A stretch of DNA of 64,000 nt from the NCBI GenBank assembly GCA_022457155.1, contig JAJGOT010000115.1, positions 339,501-403,500 on the forward strand. Reading direction: 5' to 3'. Of the stretch, positions 36,282-48,029 are shown one piece after another. The notes beneath the pieces were generated by a model, which saw only the letters and a list, made by a program, of their open reading frames with translations, made no database searches and had not been told where the DNA came from. Every line of letters begins with the position of its first letter. Within the stretch, counting starts at the first letter, position 1. Position numbers and translations under genes: made by a program. The stretch comes from Cladopsammia gracilis (lineage: Eukaryota; Cnidaria; Anthozoa; Scleractinia; Dendrophylliidae).

Positions 36282-36719
36282 CGGGATGACAATTATGGTA
36301 CATTTAGTATCAAGGAAAGGGGATTCATCTACACGTTCAAACTTCATCACAAGAGCGGCTATCAGTTTCCATGCAGCCGCACCGAACAATTTTGAGCGGC
36401 CGTTTAACTTACTTTTCCTTATTGAATTAGTATGAAACTTACGTAAAGTATTGTACATAGTTTGAAGTTTATAATTATAATATCTGGGTAAGTTTCATAC
36501 TAATTCAATTAAGGAAAGTTAGTTAAACGTGCGGCTGCATGGAAAGTGGAGGGAAACACCTTAACCCTCGGACGTACACGCAAACGTATACCCCAACCGT
36601 GGTACAAGGGGATATTAACCAAGAGTTCTAGATATGGTATGGCCAAGACTTGGCTGATCGTAGCGAGAAAAATAACAGTGGACAAATGTGTGTTGATGTT
36701 TATGTTTGGCATGCTTAAA
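36282..36719 (+). pseudogene. Broken third copy of the six-cysteine VCFG domain exon
   Basis: 36282-36362 matches the YGTF...HRKSA-encoding part of the exon at 29031. 36628-36719 matches its C-terminal part, including a WYGQD-like segment, N-N-S-G, CVDV and a stop. Between them a foldback element has inserted (36366-36545) and the middle of the exon is lost or unrecognisable. Several frame breaks are present. It keeps the ancestral stop position, as does the copy ending at 42727. Confidence 0.8.
36366..36545. mobile_element. 180-bp foldback element inside the pseudogene
   Basis: TTTCCATGCAGCCGCAC at the left is inverted at the right (GTGCGGCTGCATGGAAA), and the arms continue inward through TTTAACT, TTTCCTTA and TTGAATTAGTATGAAACTTA with short interruptions. 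It interrupts homology to the intact paralogues. Confidence 0.85.
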
Positions 36720-36759
36720 TATCAAAAGAAAAAAGGGACATGTTGAAAGAAATAGTGAA

Positions 36760-36762
36760 AAA

Positions 36763-36850
<88 letters not shown>
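36760..36850. repeat. (GAAA)n microsatellite
   Basis: About 22 tandem AAAG units, purine-only on the + strand. Confidence 0.95.
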
Positions 36851-36950
36851 GGAAAAAGAAGATTTTTCAGTAAATATGTATTATAATTCTTTGTAATTTC
36901 CATCGAGCACTGTGTACAGGCTGTTAGAAGTTTTACGTGTAGTTTTAAAC

Positions 36951-37115
36951 AATAGCCCTTTTCACGGTTAACATTTCTCATTTACATTACAATAAAATTA
37001 AACGTGGATGCGAGGCAATTTCGGGCAATTTTGTCGTTTCTGCCCGAAATTGCCTCACCTCCACGTTGAAATTTATTGTAATGCAAATGAAATGTAATCC
37101 GTGAAAAGCGCTATT
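36951..37115. mobile_element. 165-bp foldback MITE
   Basis: AATAGCCCTTTTCACGGTTA pairs with TAATCCGTGAAAAGCGCTATT. The arms run to a central stem, GAGGCAATTTCGGGCA / TGCCCGAAATTGCCTC. Nearly the whole segment is one hairpin. Confidence 0.85.
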
Positions 37116-38362
37116 GTGTTGTTACGTCCATTAATTTTAATTTTATTTTCAAGGAGTCGCCTTTTCGATTAAATACGGTGTGCTGTTGTTTAATTCTAAG
37201 TGCTTGCCTGAACGATGTTTATATTGAAACAAAATTATTTCACAAAAACTGTTTTGTATATCTAAAATTTTGGTACCAGCTTTTCGTGTGTGCTTTCTGG
37301 ATTGCAAACATATGATTGATCAAATATGCGATTGATCAAAACTACATAAAATGCCAAGAAGTAAAATTAATGTATTGCAAGAGAAAATGGTACAAACAGG
37401 TGACTATTTATAATTATGGCGATAGTTAAAATTACATTTTATGCTTGGTGTTATATTAACGGGTGATAAAAAAACAACTTTGAAGTGGTCTTGATTAGCA
37501 CATTCAAAATTAAAGTAACAAGCAAAGGAAAGTTTACAATTACCATATAATTACCAAACGTCCAATCAAGCAGTATACACGTTAGTATATATTGAATTGT
37601 TTTAGGATTTTTTACTTCGCTGCATGTATTTGTTCTAATTGCCCACAAATTTTCTAGGGTACTCCATTATTGTTATAACCCGCTAAAGAGCTCTTTCCAG
37701 GTTTGTTGTCCGAGTTATAGCGTTTTTTTTCTTTTAAAATGTATACCATTTACATGCTAATGACAAAAAAAAAACAATCGCTCATCCATCCCCACAGACG
37801 AGCTCCCGCAAACTTACATGTACATGTTAATAAGTAATTACATTGAAATACCGTAGAAAGTTTGAAATGAGGAAAAAGATAAAAACCCCTCACAAGACAG
37901 TTAAAAATGAAACACTGAAAGAGAGGCATGCCCTCCATCCATTAAATATTCACGTAACGTAACTTTCAGTGTTTATTTTTTCACTGGCTTGTAAGTTTTA
38001 TTTTATCTTTTTTCTAACTTGCACACTCTTCATATTTTAAGCAATGAAAGACAAACATACATGCCCTTCATCCATTAACCAAACGAGTTAAAACGAGTGA
38101 TTATGAAACGAGTTAAGATGCCGTGTTCAATTTGCTAAATGAATAATTAATTACCAACGTTTAACTTAAATGCAGCACCGTGCACGTCTAATTATCATAC
38201 AACACACACTTTTTGAGGGCATCAGTAATGTACTTCTTTGGGTGCGGAGATAGCGAATTAATGATGCGAATGTGTTCAGTAAAACTGATCCAAGGAGATC
38301 TCGTAGCTTTATGCTAGAGAAATTGAAACAAAACCAGGAAACAAAAGTGAAAATCGTTGGGG
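37116..38362. other. Non-coding interval upstream of gene 2
   Basis: Upstream region of the four-exon gene. AT-rich; no repeat family or clear promoter element recognised. Confidence 0.5.
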
Positions 38363-38447
38363 ATGACACTGCTGTATTTGAAGATATTCTTTACGCTGGC
38401 GGTCTATGGAGCTTGGTTCTATTACAAATCTACCCATGGACAAGAAG
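38363..38447 (+). CDS. Gene 2 exon 1: signal peptide
   Basis: The ATG at 38363 opens an 85-bp exon ending AAG|GTAAAA, phase 1. The 28 residues hold a hydrophobic stretch (LLYLKIFFTLAVYGAWFYY), then a polar end: a typical secretion signal. Its final G plus the AT at the start of the exon at 39874 makes a GAT codon and keeps the frame open through all four exons. The product of the joined exons is about 312 residues. Confidence 0.8.
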
Positions 38448-39420
38448 GTAAAACTTTATAGTTAGAAATAAAGTGCAATTCGAACGGCTATAACTTAAAG
38501 GTATATATATATATATACAAATATGTATAGCGCCTACACAAAATTCACTGATCATGAGAAAGAGCAATTTCCTAGAAAGCAGGACTTCTCTCCGTCGTCG
38601 AAAATAGGTTATATATTGAATACTTCAAGTTAGGTGTGGTGTTGTATATGAGTACTTAATTTCTTGAAACAAGAGTTTGTCTTTATTTATGCCGGTTGCT
38701 TAATGGAACTGGCGTTACTTAGAAAAATTTGTCCATGACTCATTGAAAATCATGCAGTAATTCGTTAGTGATGAAATCGTTGAGATAACTCGTCATGATT
38801 TTCACCATTTAACCATACGTACTTGCTGAATAATAAATACTTGTGCCTTCGATTATTTCATCGTAAGTTTGTCCAAAGAAAACTAATATTTACTTGGCTT
38901 TTAGATGTTCAAATCACGTTTATGCTGTTTATAAGGCGAATTTTTTTTTTTAAATCATGCCTACAGGCATCGTATAGATTTTGCATGCAATTTCGTTTGG
39001 AACAATTCTTACTAATAAGAGTACGGGCGCAACGAGCTCAATTTGTATAGCCTTTTAAAGTGAAGGTTTAACAAATGAATCTTGATTAAATGGTAAATAC
39101 AAATGACAAAGCGTGCTCTAGTAATTTTTTGCCTGCTCACACGAAAATGTAGATTTTTCACAAAGCAAAGCCAAGTAGCAAGACCAAAAGAAACAAAATT
39201 AGCAGCGGAGTTTCTTTATAATCATAAACACCATCTTTCATTTATTCACTTTAGGAAAAAATCTGTCCGAGCAATTTAATAGTTAACTAGTTATACAAGC
39301 TTGCGTGGTATTACATCTGGGACAACCGTCTAAACGAGAATATGTTTTAATTTCTTACACAAACTGTCGACCCTTACCATTTCAGCAAGATAGCAAAATT
39401 TTAACAAATTCATTGACGAA

Positions 39421-39469
39421 AATCGAAATATTTTTAACTGTTTTTAAACAGTTAAAAATATTTCGATTA
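39421..39469. repeat. 49-bp hairpin palindrome
   Basis: AATCGAAATATTTTTAACTG and CAGTTAAAAATATTTCGATT flank a short loop, within intron 1 of gene 2. Confidence 0.9.
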
Positions 39470-39873
39470 TTTGGATGTTGTGTTGCCAATGCAACGGCCA
39501 ATACCAGAGACGTACAAGATACATGAAGTCACCAAATAGGTTAAATTATTAATAAATATCCTGTGAACCAAAACTGGAAGACAGGAAAATTAGACTTTAT
39601 GTAGTGTAGATGCTTTTGTTAATACCATTGGGCCTATTTTGAAAAACGAACCCCAAGACATTCAGCAAGGGACTTTTAATCAGATACCACGCAGCCCTTT
39701 TACAACCTCTAATTTCATTGGACCTGGGTATCACGCAGCTCTATTGTTTTCAGGGCTAGGGTCCATTGCTGTGTTGTTTGTTCTATTGTTTTCTCAGCCA
39801 ATCAGAGAAGACCTTGTAAGAGCTGCGTACCGCCCCCTTTTTATTGATGACTGTTCGTTTATGTTATTAACAG

Positions 39874-40127
39874 ATATGTGTAGGACACTAGAGTTTACCC
39901 AACCACTACAGGACCGCGCTCTCATAGGCCATGTTTTCAAGGTAATTGTTGTGGAAGCCGAAGAAAAGTGTCGGTTAAACTGCTACCTGGAGAACGACTG
40001 TGTCTCGTATAACCATGGCTTCAGCCTGATCAGTAACGAATACCTCTGCGAGTTGAGTGATTCAGATCACAGACAGCATCCTGCAGATCTTCAGCCAAAG
40101 CATGGTTTCCTTTATGGAACAACCAAA
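39874..40127 (+). CDS. Gene 2 exon 2: PAN/apple-type domain
   Basis: The exon is 254 bp with acceptor TTATTAACAG and donor GTAAGA. It starts in phase 1 and ends in phase 0. Its 84 residues carry a compact PAN/apple pattern: MCRTLEF start, AEEKCRLNCYLENDCVSYN centre, YLCEL strand, and the closing GFLYG. PAN domains bind proteins or carbohydrates in secreted molecules. The frame is open into the intron on both sides, but the phases fit only this boundary choice. Confidence 0.85.
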
Positions 40128-40777
40128 GTAAGATAGCCACTTATTTGTTGGACGTATTGAATATAAGGAACGGAGGTCGCATTTGTAAGTTTCGATTGCA
40201 ACCGTCTCTCTCACTGACCACTACATGGATTTTTAAACGATTTTGTACTTTTTGTAAGCATTTAAGTATAATTTTCGCTGAAAAAGTTACAATTTGCAAC
40301 TAGGTGTTAAATTACATGTACATCTTATCATCCATATCAGTTTCTTGACTTACCTCATACCTCGGACATCCAATTTAACCTATAGAACTTGGAACGCAAA
40401 TTAAAGTCAAAGTTTCCTGCCAGAGTCGGTAACATCGCCCACAATGCCACGAATTATTTAACTTCAATAAGGATAGCAGACGGTTAGACAACACAGAAAA
40501 TGACGTGGAAACGTACAAAAAGCGTGTTAACTTTGTACGTACTGGTTGTACTGGTTAGCATGCATATGGCTTTTACAAAAGGTACATCAGTGGTGTGAAT
40601 GAGACCTTTCTTGAATTTTTGCCACTGTGACGACATTAAGTCAAAGTTTGTCCATTTCAGGCCTGCCTGTGGATTAAAATCCTTATTCTTACGACGATGC
40701 ATCGGTGAAGGAGGGGATTCCCTTTTCTATCTGTAAAAATAATAGTACTGTTTTTTTTTTTTACTTTCCTCATTCAG

Positions 40778-40895
40778 CAAAACCAATGTTCTAAATTACC
40801 ATGTTCGTGCCATGGCAAATGTCAGATTGGCTTTACAGATCAAGGGTATCGTTGCGAATGTCACGCAGGATTTACAGGACAAACATGTGACAAGT
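40778..40895 (+). CDS. Gene 2 exon 3: EGF-like domain
   Basis: The exon is 118 bp: acceptor CCTCATTCAG, donor GTAAGG, phase 0 to phase 1. It encodes six cysteines in EGF order: QCSKLPCSCHGKCQ, then YRCECHAGFTGQTCD. It is homologous to the exon at 27859, with the same phases. Confidence 0.9.
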
Positions 40896-41665
40896 GTAAG
40901 GAAAAGTCTATTTTGTTTAAATCTTTTTTTTTAATTGAGTGGTTTTTGGCCATTCAGACATGTCTCAGGAGAGTGGAGAGAAGAGTGACTGTAAATCACC
41001 TTTATGCCGATTCGAAACTAAAACAAACCAATTGATCATATAATCATGAGCTTTGATATTTCACTATTGCAATAAGAAAATGCTGCGCTATACCCAATAT
41101 TACTATTTTCTGAACACCAGTCTTTAACCCCTATTATTTGGGTTGGGTGGAGCACAAATTTCCCGCGCAAACTTTAAACCTTTATAACTTTTTTTAATAT
41201 GAAATCAACCGCCATCAAACTTCGTGCCTTATCCTAAAATTTATATGGCAACAATTTGATATGACATTTTGTGGTTCATGCGAGTCGATGTTTAATGCAA
41301 AAAAGCAACAACGGGTTTGCGTTTTTACGCCACTTACGTTTATTTATAAGAAATAAAACACAAACAGCGGTGATAAACATGGTAAACCAACGCATTTTAA
41401 AATAAACTTGACGTTTCGTATGCTAAGCGACATACGACATAAAACATACGACCATGTTTATCACCACTGTTTGTGTTTTATTCTTATCAAGTTACGATGG
41501 TCTTAAAGAACAAGAGTTCAGTGTTTCTTGATTGTTGATTACTTTCGAGTCAATTTGGACGGCTTGTTGAGATCTTGTGCGGACCGCAAGGGAAACAGTT
41601 TCAGACTTAACATATACAGTTCATTGTGATAGACCTCATAGAAAGTCTTAGCTTTAATGCAACCT

Positions 41666-41769
41666 TGTTCGCAGGGTCCTCCTCTTAACCTCCCTCCCTC
41701 CCCCATCCCCCAAAGGCCCTCTCTGTCACTCCTGGGGGGCGGGAAGAGGAGGACCCTGGGAACGAGCTT
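41666..41769. mobile_element. Foldback repeat GTTCnCAGGGTCCTCCTCTT
   Basis: GTTCGCAGGGTCCTCCTCTT is inverted at AAGAGGAGGACCCTGGGAAC, with a C-rich loop. A short MITE in intron 3 of gene 2. Confidence 0.85.
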
Positions 41770-42245
41770 GAACTTATGTTCTCCAGTGTTCTCCATGTTT
41801 CTAGGAATTTTCTTTTTTCAACCTGTCAATGAAAAGAAAACGCACTAAGTTTGTCGTTATAGTATTTACATTTTATGCCATTTAAGTATTTCTACATTAG
41901 TTCTGGTTTATTTGGACGGTTTCATAAGGCTTTTTGAAAAATGCAGTCTCATTTTGCGGGCCGCAAAGGAAACATACATTCACCCCCTCCCCGTCCCACC
42001 GCCCCAGGATCAGAAACTCAAAAAAAAAAAAAAAAGGCCAAGGCTAAATGGGATTAGAACTTGTTTTATTTCTTCGTTGTTCATATTGTATTTCATAGAG
42101 CCATTGTCTGAAGATTACTCTTCAAAGTATCGTCATAGTTCACTAACTTCACTAAATGTAACCATAGTCTAAACATTACTTAATGAAAAATAACCTCTTT
42201 ATATTTTGTTGTCTTCATTTAATAGAAGCAATTCTTGCTTTTTAG

Positions 42246-42727
42246 TAATCTGGGTTAAAATAAACACCGTTCCTGTGTGTTTTGGCACGCGAGATGACAG
42301 GCACGGCAACTTCACCATTACACAGGCCGGGTCAATCGGGGCTTTGAAGCTTGTTCACCTCCGTGGAATTGTGGTCTGTCATCCCTGGGGCACCCGATCA
42401 TTCTGGGGTTGTGAGGTACCCGCGTATCTAGACAAGACATTGATGACGATTATTTCACACTCCAACCAGCGCAGCTTGCTGATACCAAGAAGAAATACAA
42501 CCCAAATGGGAGTCTCTAATGAGAATTGCGCAACCGAGCTCACCTACAAGCTCGATGGGTTTAACGACACCTCGCCTGAAATCGTCTTCAATACCACTTC
42601 GGATCCTCTACAAGTATCATTGCATCAGGAGTACTGGGTTTGGTTTGGGCAGGACATGGCTGATTGCAGCGAGAGCAACAACAGTGGAGAGAGTTGCGTT
42701 GATGTGTATGGCTGGTATATACCTTAA
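42246..42727 (+). CDS. Gene 2 exon 4: six-cysteine VCFG/WGC domain and stop
   Basis: The acceptor is TTGCTTTTTAG, phase 1; the exon ends at TAA. The 160 residues share six cysteines with the gene 1 exon: VCFGTRDDRHGNF, VVCHPW, FWGCE, ENC, WFGQDMADCSES and SCVDV, ending YGWYIP. Other fixed points are the KLxH strand, a TIISHSN segment and a TYKLDG strand. The arrangement suggests a beta-sandwich-like secreted domain, but I do not recognise a named family. With exons 1-3 this gives a full secreted protein: signal, PAN, EGF, this domain. Confidence 0.85.
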
Positions 42728-43310
42728 AATCTTGGTTTTGAAGGGACTATGCCATAGGAATTTCGTCGCTCAAACTGCCCCCTTAAAAACTCTAAAGTAT
42801 CGTTATTACACACGCAATGCTTATAGACCATTAAGAAGAAAATATCAAGTGAAGATTCGTATGGTAAATTTAACCATATAGTCTAAATTTAAGCGACTTT
42901 TTCCAGACACAAGGCGATAAACGTTTTTCAAGTTTATTTTCCAAGTCTCAATCCATTTCCATCACCTAATCTTGGTTTTAAAGGTCTAAAGCTATGGCAT
43001 GGGGAGTTTGATGGTTTTGGGTCAAAATGCCATAATTTAAACTAGGACTAAGTATCTTTATCATACACCCAGTGCTTATAGACCATTTAGAAGAAGATCC
43101 AAGTGAATTTTCACAGAGTGAATCAAACAATCTGAGTTTAAAATTGGCCCAATTTTTTTCAGTTGCATTCCATTTCCATCCTGGCCAACTGCAGCTGAAA
43201 AGAAGTGTTTTTAGTCATAGAGGACTACTTAAAAGTGATTTTAAACAAAAATTGCCCCTTTAAGCCCCAACCTCAAACAATCAATCAATTAATCAATCAA
43301 GGATAACAGG
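42728..43310. repeat. Downstream region with ~230-bp-spaced direct repeats
   Basis: Blocks beginning ATCTTGGTTTTGAAGG (about 42730) and ATCTTGGTTTTAAAGG (about 42966) share ATGCTATGCCAT-like, TTATAGACCATT and AAGTGAA(G/T) segments. A related block lies near 52400-52880. Part of this may be the 3' UTR of gene 2. Confidence 0.5.
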
Positions 43311-44035
43311 AGGAGGATAACACCTAATAGTTAGACAACTAATAAACTTGTGGCCCTATTAAAAACTTAAAAACATTTAATAATATATTGTAAGTAAAAC
43401 CTAATTAAATATGAATTAAAAATTAAGCTAAAGGTAAAAAACAAATTACTTACATTACACGATCTAGAAATAACTTTCTAAAAGGGGGAAAAATTCTATT
43501 CCTCATCTGACTAATAAGGCTTCGTACGCGTTTTCAGTTGAGTTATAATGAGAGAAATTTACTTTCTTTGGGCTTAAAAGCAATGAAAAGAAACTCGGAA
43601 TGAGCTGATAGAAACGAATTGAAATTAAATTTTCATATAGCATTATCATGAAGATCGTAAAGCAAAATGCTGCGCTTTGGCATTTTAAGTAACTTATGTT
43701 CTTATCACCGATTGTAGTAAAACACATTACTTTAAACAGAACTATCATCAACAGTTACGTTACAGTTATGTGAAAATGTGATAAATGATAAGAAGTTGCA
43801 CTAAATACACGTTTTGTTCATAAATGTTTTTCATTTTAAACGTTTTGGATGTCCGTCTTAGCGAGGTGTCCACTTTGAGAGAGTTCAAGGACTGTATTGT
43901 AAATAAACAATAAATATTAACAGTTGAAGTTAAGCTATCTAAAATCCAACCTATTGAAAGGCTGACAGGCTTACTATTTATATGGCGTGGCCTTGGGTTT
44001 GAACACGGAAAAAACGAACTGCAAATCCCTCTAGT
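43311..44035. other. Non-coding interval
   Basis: AT-rich; only short frames without domain signatures. Confidence 0.5.
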
Positions 44036-44039
44036 TTGC

Positions 44040-44132
44040 AGAGAGCGAAAGAAGGACTTGAACTACAAGATTGCAATTGCAGACAATCTGATTGCACGTC
44101 CAGCATCATATTCACTAAACCACGACACCTCC
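44040..44132 (-). repeat. tRNA-derived SINE head / tRNA pseudogene
   Basis: Read on the - strand the segment has an A-box-like TGGTTTAGTGA near the 5' end and a B-box-like GTTCAAGTCC about 55 bp later, with a long variable region between. Acceptor-stem ends do not pair well, so it is not a functional tRNA. Confidence 0.55.
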
Positions 44133-44158
44133 CATATAAGTCTATCGTGCCTTCTTAA

Positions 44159-44262
44159 GGCCCGTTAACACGAGCGATTTTTGCTGCGATTTTAGGTGCG
44201 ATTTTTGCGGCGATTTTTACGGCGATTTCATGGCGACGCAAAATCGCTCGTGTGAACGGGCG
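44159..44262. mobile_element. 104-bp foldback MITE
   Basis: GCCCGTTAACACGAGCGATTTT is inverted as AAATCGCTCGTGTGAACGGGC; the loop consists of repeated GCGATTTTTGCGGC units. Confidence 0.85.
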
Positions 44263-44707
44263 TTTAGTCAAACGTCCAATGGCGTATGCACATCAAGTCG
44301 TTTACATTCAACCTCGTCTCTATCTAGAAATGTTAAGCAGTTTCGAAACAAATGTTGTCGTTTCGATTTGATCAGTGTCAGGTGGAAACTGTGCTAAGAA
44401 GTTTAACTTGAAAATAGAGTAACATGCATTTACAGGTCTGCATTAGGTAAAACTTGTAACCCGCACAAAGACCGTAGCCCGTATTAAATGTAATCTGTAT
44501 TGCGTGAAAGCTGTGCCATGTCTAGGCGTAACTTGTCACTGTTCTATTTATTAATAATTGTTACATCTATACCTGAATTCTTTTCATATAACTAGACTAA
44601 GTATAGAGCTATGTGCTATGTTATAGTGTTAGCGTATTATTGTAGTTCAACTTATCATTGTTATGCCCATTAGATCATAGCTATTTTGGGCAATGTGATT
44701 ATTAAAG

Positions 44708-44710
<3 letters not shown>

Positions 44711-44745
<35 letters not shown>
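44711..44745. repeat. (ATT)n microsatellite
   Basis: About twelve tandem TTA units. Confidence 0.95.
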
Positions 44746-44746
<1 letters not shown>

Positions 44747-45011
44747 GAGTATTCCGTATATTTTATTGTGTAATGTAAACTACGTTAAGAATAATCTCAA
44801 GAAAAGATTAACCTGCATTATTTACTCGCATTAGGCAAAACTTGTCGCATGTACTCAGTATAACCCGTAATATATAGAGGTAGGCTGAGCCTAACGGCGT
44901 AGCTCTTTGAACAGAAAGCCGATGATAAACTTAACTGAGGTGAAAGGTCGGAAGCACAAGAATAAAATTGACGACCGGGCTATTTTTTTAATTTTAGCAA
45001 TTCTCAAAAGC

Positions 45012-46045
45012 AGACTTACGCGACCGTTTGCACAGTACATTTAGACCGTATAAAAGTTCACAAAAACAACTTTTTCTCCGTCTAGAATAACTATTACGAC
45101 TAATTTCCAAATAAAATACACCTGTTGCTTATAAAAAATTGTCCGAGCAACTGATTTGGAAATCAAAATTGCAAAAAATACACAAACATATCTGCCTAAG
45201 ACCAGGCGAGTGAAGTTAGAACTATAAAATGCAAGTCTTGTTTTGTTTACATAAAATCGCTTTTCCAACCTATGTACTGAATGAACAAACACATAAAAAT
45301 GGACAACACAATCTTCTTTCAAAAAATTTTATTCAAATCTCCATAAGTTTATGTTTAAAAGCAAAACTCGAACCATTATAGCTCATCGAGGCCGAGATGT
45401 CTCCGATGAAAGAAATCAAAACAACTGAATTTAATTGAGCACTTTTATAAACAATTCTCAAAACTAGCGAGAACTCAAAGAAAAAGTCAATCACAGATTG
45501 ATATCAACATACATTCCCATGGAAAAATGTATTTTATTTTACCTTTAAGTCCCTCCACTGTTGGAAATTCTTTAAATCTGCGCTTCTTCAGTTGAATCTG
45601 AAACAAGAAGTGACAAACATCTTCCCGCATTGCTGAATGCCCTCATCCTCGAAACAAGATTTTATCCCTGAAAGCTCTTCGTTTTCCAGTATAGCGGCTT
45701 CTGGTATCCTTTAATTAGTATTCCTGTCTTGAGTAGCAAACCGCGGAAAATGCAGGAGAATAACGACTTTAATTTAAACGGTTTTCTCCGCTAAACACAG
45801 CAGTGTTTTCCCAGGTGACGTGAAATTGCAACGATCCCGGTTGTTGTGTGGCGTCATACGCGCATGTTTTGCGACGGTCTACGCGCCCGCGAGTTAGCCC
45901 TAAGCGACGGCGGCGGCGGGCACACAACGCGCCCGCGAAACATTCCGCTAGCCATGACCATGAAAAATGACGGGCATGGGTTCTATGGTTCTCTGGTTCA
46001 TGAGTATGGTGCTCCGCGCGGGCCTTCGGCCCGCAGAGCTCCGCT
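45012..46045 (+). repeat. Host dispersed repeat, copy C
   Basis: Starts with CACAGTACATTTAGACCGTA and ends with the CpG-rich ATTCCGCTAGCCATGACC block, then a GC hairpin, GCGGGCC-TTCG-GGCCCGC. Continuous, without the Polinton (copy A) or the TTAA foldback (copy B), so it serves as the empty-site reference. Confidence 0.8.
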
Positions 46046-46239
46046 ATTAACCCTGTTTAGACCTAGGGACTTGCTTGCAAGCTGTGTTATTTCTAACGTG
46101 AGTGAAAATTACCCTTTGAAGTTTAACCATGGGCTATAGGAAAAGTGCATTTCGACTAAATCAAGTTTAATTTATTTGAAATAAACTTCCCAACTTCTTT
46201 TAAAATTACTCACATTTCAGTAGTTCTGTGTCTTTTCTG

Positions 46240-47445
46240 GTCGTTTCTACCCGGTAGACAATGCATTTCACTGTTCGATTTACAAATAGCGCCTGCATTC
46301 GTAAAGTCTTGGTATCCAAGTACTTTTTTTTAATCCAAGGCGCGGGCGCTAAGCATTCGGTGTTAACTCAATAACACAAACTGGGTAGGAACTAAATCCG
46401 AACCGTCGTGCGAAGCTCGGAAGACGCATCTTTGCCCATCTTCATATATGGAAGCAAAAGGTGGACAGTCCTGGGGGTCTTTTTGGAACTAAATTGGAAC
46501 TAAGTTGGCGCGAGAAAAATGGAAACCAAGTTGTTCTGGGGTTTTCTGTGCGGAGCGAAGTGATGGTGAAGTGAAAAAAAAAAATATATATATATATTTT
46601 AGTTCAAAAAAGAATTTGCTGCGTTCCAATTAATTGTTCTAATTTGTTTAGTTTGTCTAATGTTATGTGACTGGATTGTCCATGCAGGAGGTGAATTATA
46701 CCGATGCATGGCGTTTAACTTAGAGGAAGGAAAATTAACCGTCGTATGTTCACTTTCTCCACAAAACCTATAATTTTAATATCATTTGACTTTGTTGTTT
46801 TGCAGGGAACGGCAAAGAAATGTACAGAAGTTCAGAAGAGGCATTGTTTTCGCTCATAACCTATTGTTTTGTGCCATTCTCGCCGTCGTCGCGGTCGTGG
46901 TTGCTTTTAGTTCTTGCAAAAAGTTCTCTTAAATAAACAAACAAGTGTTTCAGCGTGGAAGACGGAGCCGAAAAGCATAAGAGCAGCAAAGATACGAAGC
47001 ACCAGGCCTTGATGCAGAAGAAGCCGGGTGGATTTTTAATTCTGTCCCGGCTTTAAAAATAAGGAAGAAACATCTTTCGGTGACATTTTTCGTCACAATC
47101 ATCCCAGTAGGGGAGAGTCGTCTTTTTGTTTTATAACCAGCAGTACTAGCAAGGGACTGGACATCACGTTTTGCTCTTGAGCTGAAGACGAATTTCAAAA
47201 ACAATTGCCACTGTCTTTTCTGCACAACGATTGGCCAGTAGACCAGATCTCTTAGCAACGGCCGAACCTTTTCCCCAACCAGTGATTTTTATGAGTAAAC
47301 GCCGAGCACTTAGCGCCCGCGCCTCGGATTCGATAAAAAAATAAAAAAAATAAAAATAAAAAAAATCTCTTGGTTGCCAATACTTTACGAATGCCGGCAC
47401 TATTTCTGAATCGAATGTAGTGCTTTGAAAGCTTTGTCTACAAAA
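46240..47445. mobile_element. Non-autonomous DNA transposon with degenerate ~150-bp inverted ends
   Basis: CTGCATTCGTAAAGTCTTGG and AGGCGCGGGCGCTAAGCA at the left pair, inverted, with TGCTTAGCGCC-like, CGCGCCTCGG and CCAATACTTTACGAATGCCGG at the right. Identity between arms is moderate, so it is old. The interior has no transposase frame. Confidence 0.65.
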
Positions 47446-47579
47446 TATATGGATAGGAAGGACACAAAAAGACACAGGACTACTTAATGTGAGCAGTGTA
47501 AGTCTTTTTGTCATGTGCGGTTACCAAGCTGAATGACTAAACGATCCGCCATATTGAAAAACACCAGATTTTAAACAAC

Positions 47580-47612
47580 CTGAAGAAGACCAGTAAAACT
47601 GGTCGAAACGTC
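47580..47612 (+). ncRNA. Hammerhead-ribozyme-like core (Penelope-type remnant)
   Basis: The 33 bases read CTGAAGA, A, a 7-bp stem GACCAGT/ACTGGTC with a short A loop, then GAAAC and GTC. This is the hammerhead core order CUGAnGA - stem II - GAAA - GUC, with one extra A. Penelope-like elements are known to carry such minimal hammerheads. Stems I and III were not verified. Confidence 0.4.
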
Positions 47613-47828
47613 GATTTTTAAGACATATTTTAACCTCGGAAAAATCCCGGTAGCAATTCATTTTAATTTAAAAAAAAATAGTTTTAATTTGTTAATTTCC
47701 GAATTTTGAAGATTACTAAAGGTCTTTCGAACAGCTTTTCGCCGAAAACATCGTTGCATGCTACTGGTGATAGCATTCAAAGGGGACAGACCTCAAATAA
47801 ATGTGGCTACTAAACATATCTTAATTTC

Positions 47829-47868
<40 letters not shown>

Positions 47869-47923
47869 TCACAATTGGTTTGGGTTCCATCAGATTTTAC
47901 GGCCTCGTCGGTTAAATATCAAA

Positions 47924-48029
47924 CACTTAATGACTGGTCCCGAGAGAAACAGTGAATTTTGTTTCCCGAGAATCTCGAGATTCGAGGGAAACAAAATTCA
48001 CTGCTTCCCGAGGGATCAGTCATTAAGTG
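47924..48029. mobile_element. 106-bp foldback repeat
   Basis: CACTTAATGACTGGTCCCGAG and CTCGGGA(T)CAGTCATTAAGTG-type arms surround a second stem, AAACAAAATTCACTG/CAGTGAATTTTGTTT, with a CTCGAG centre. Confidence 0.85.

Noticed and set aside
44040..44132. Functional tRNA gene
   Set aside because: A-box and B-box-like words are present, but the acceptor stem does not pair and the variable region is too long. Better explained as SINE-derived.
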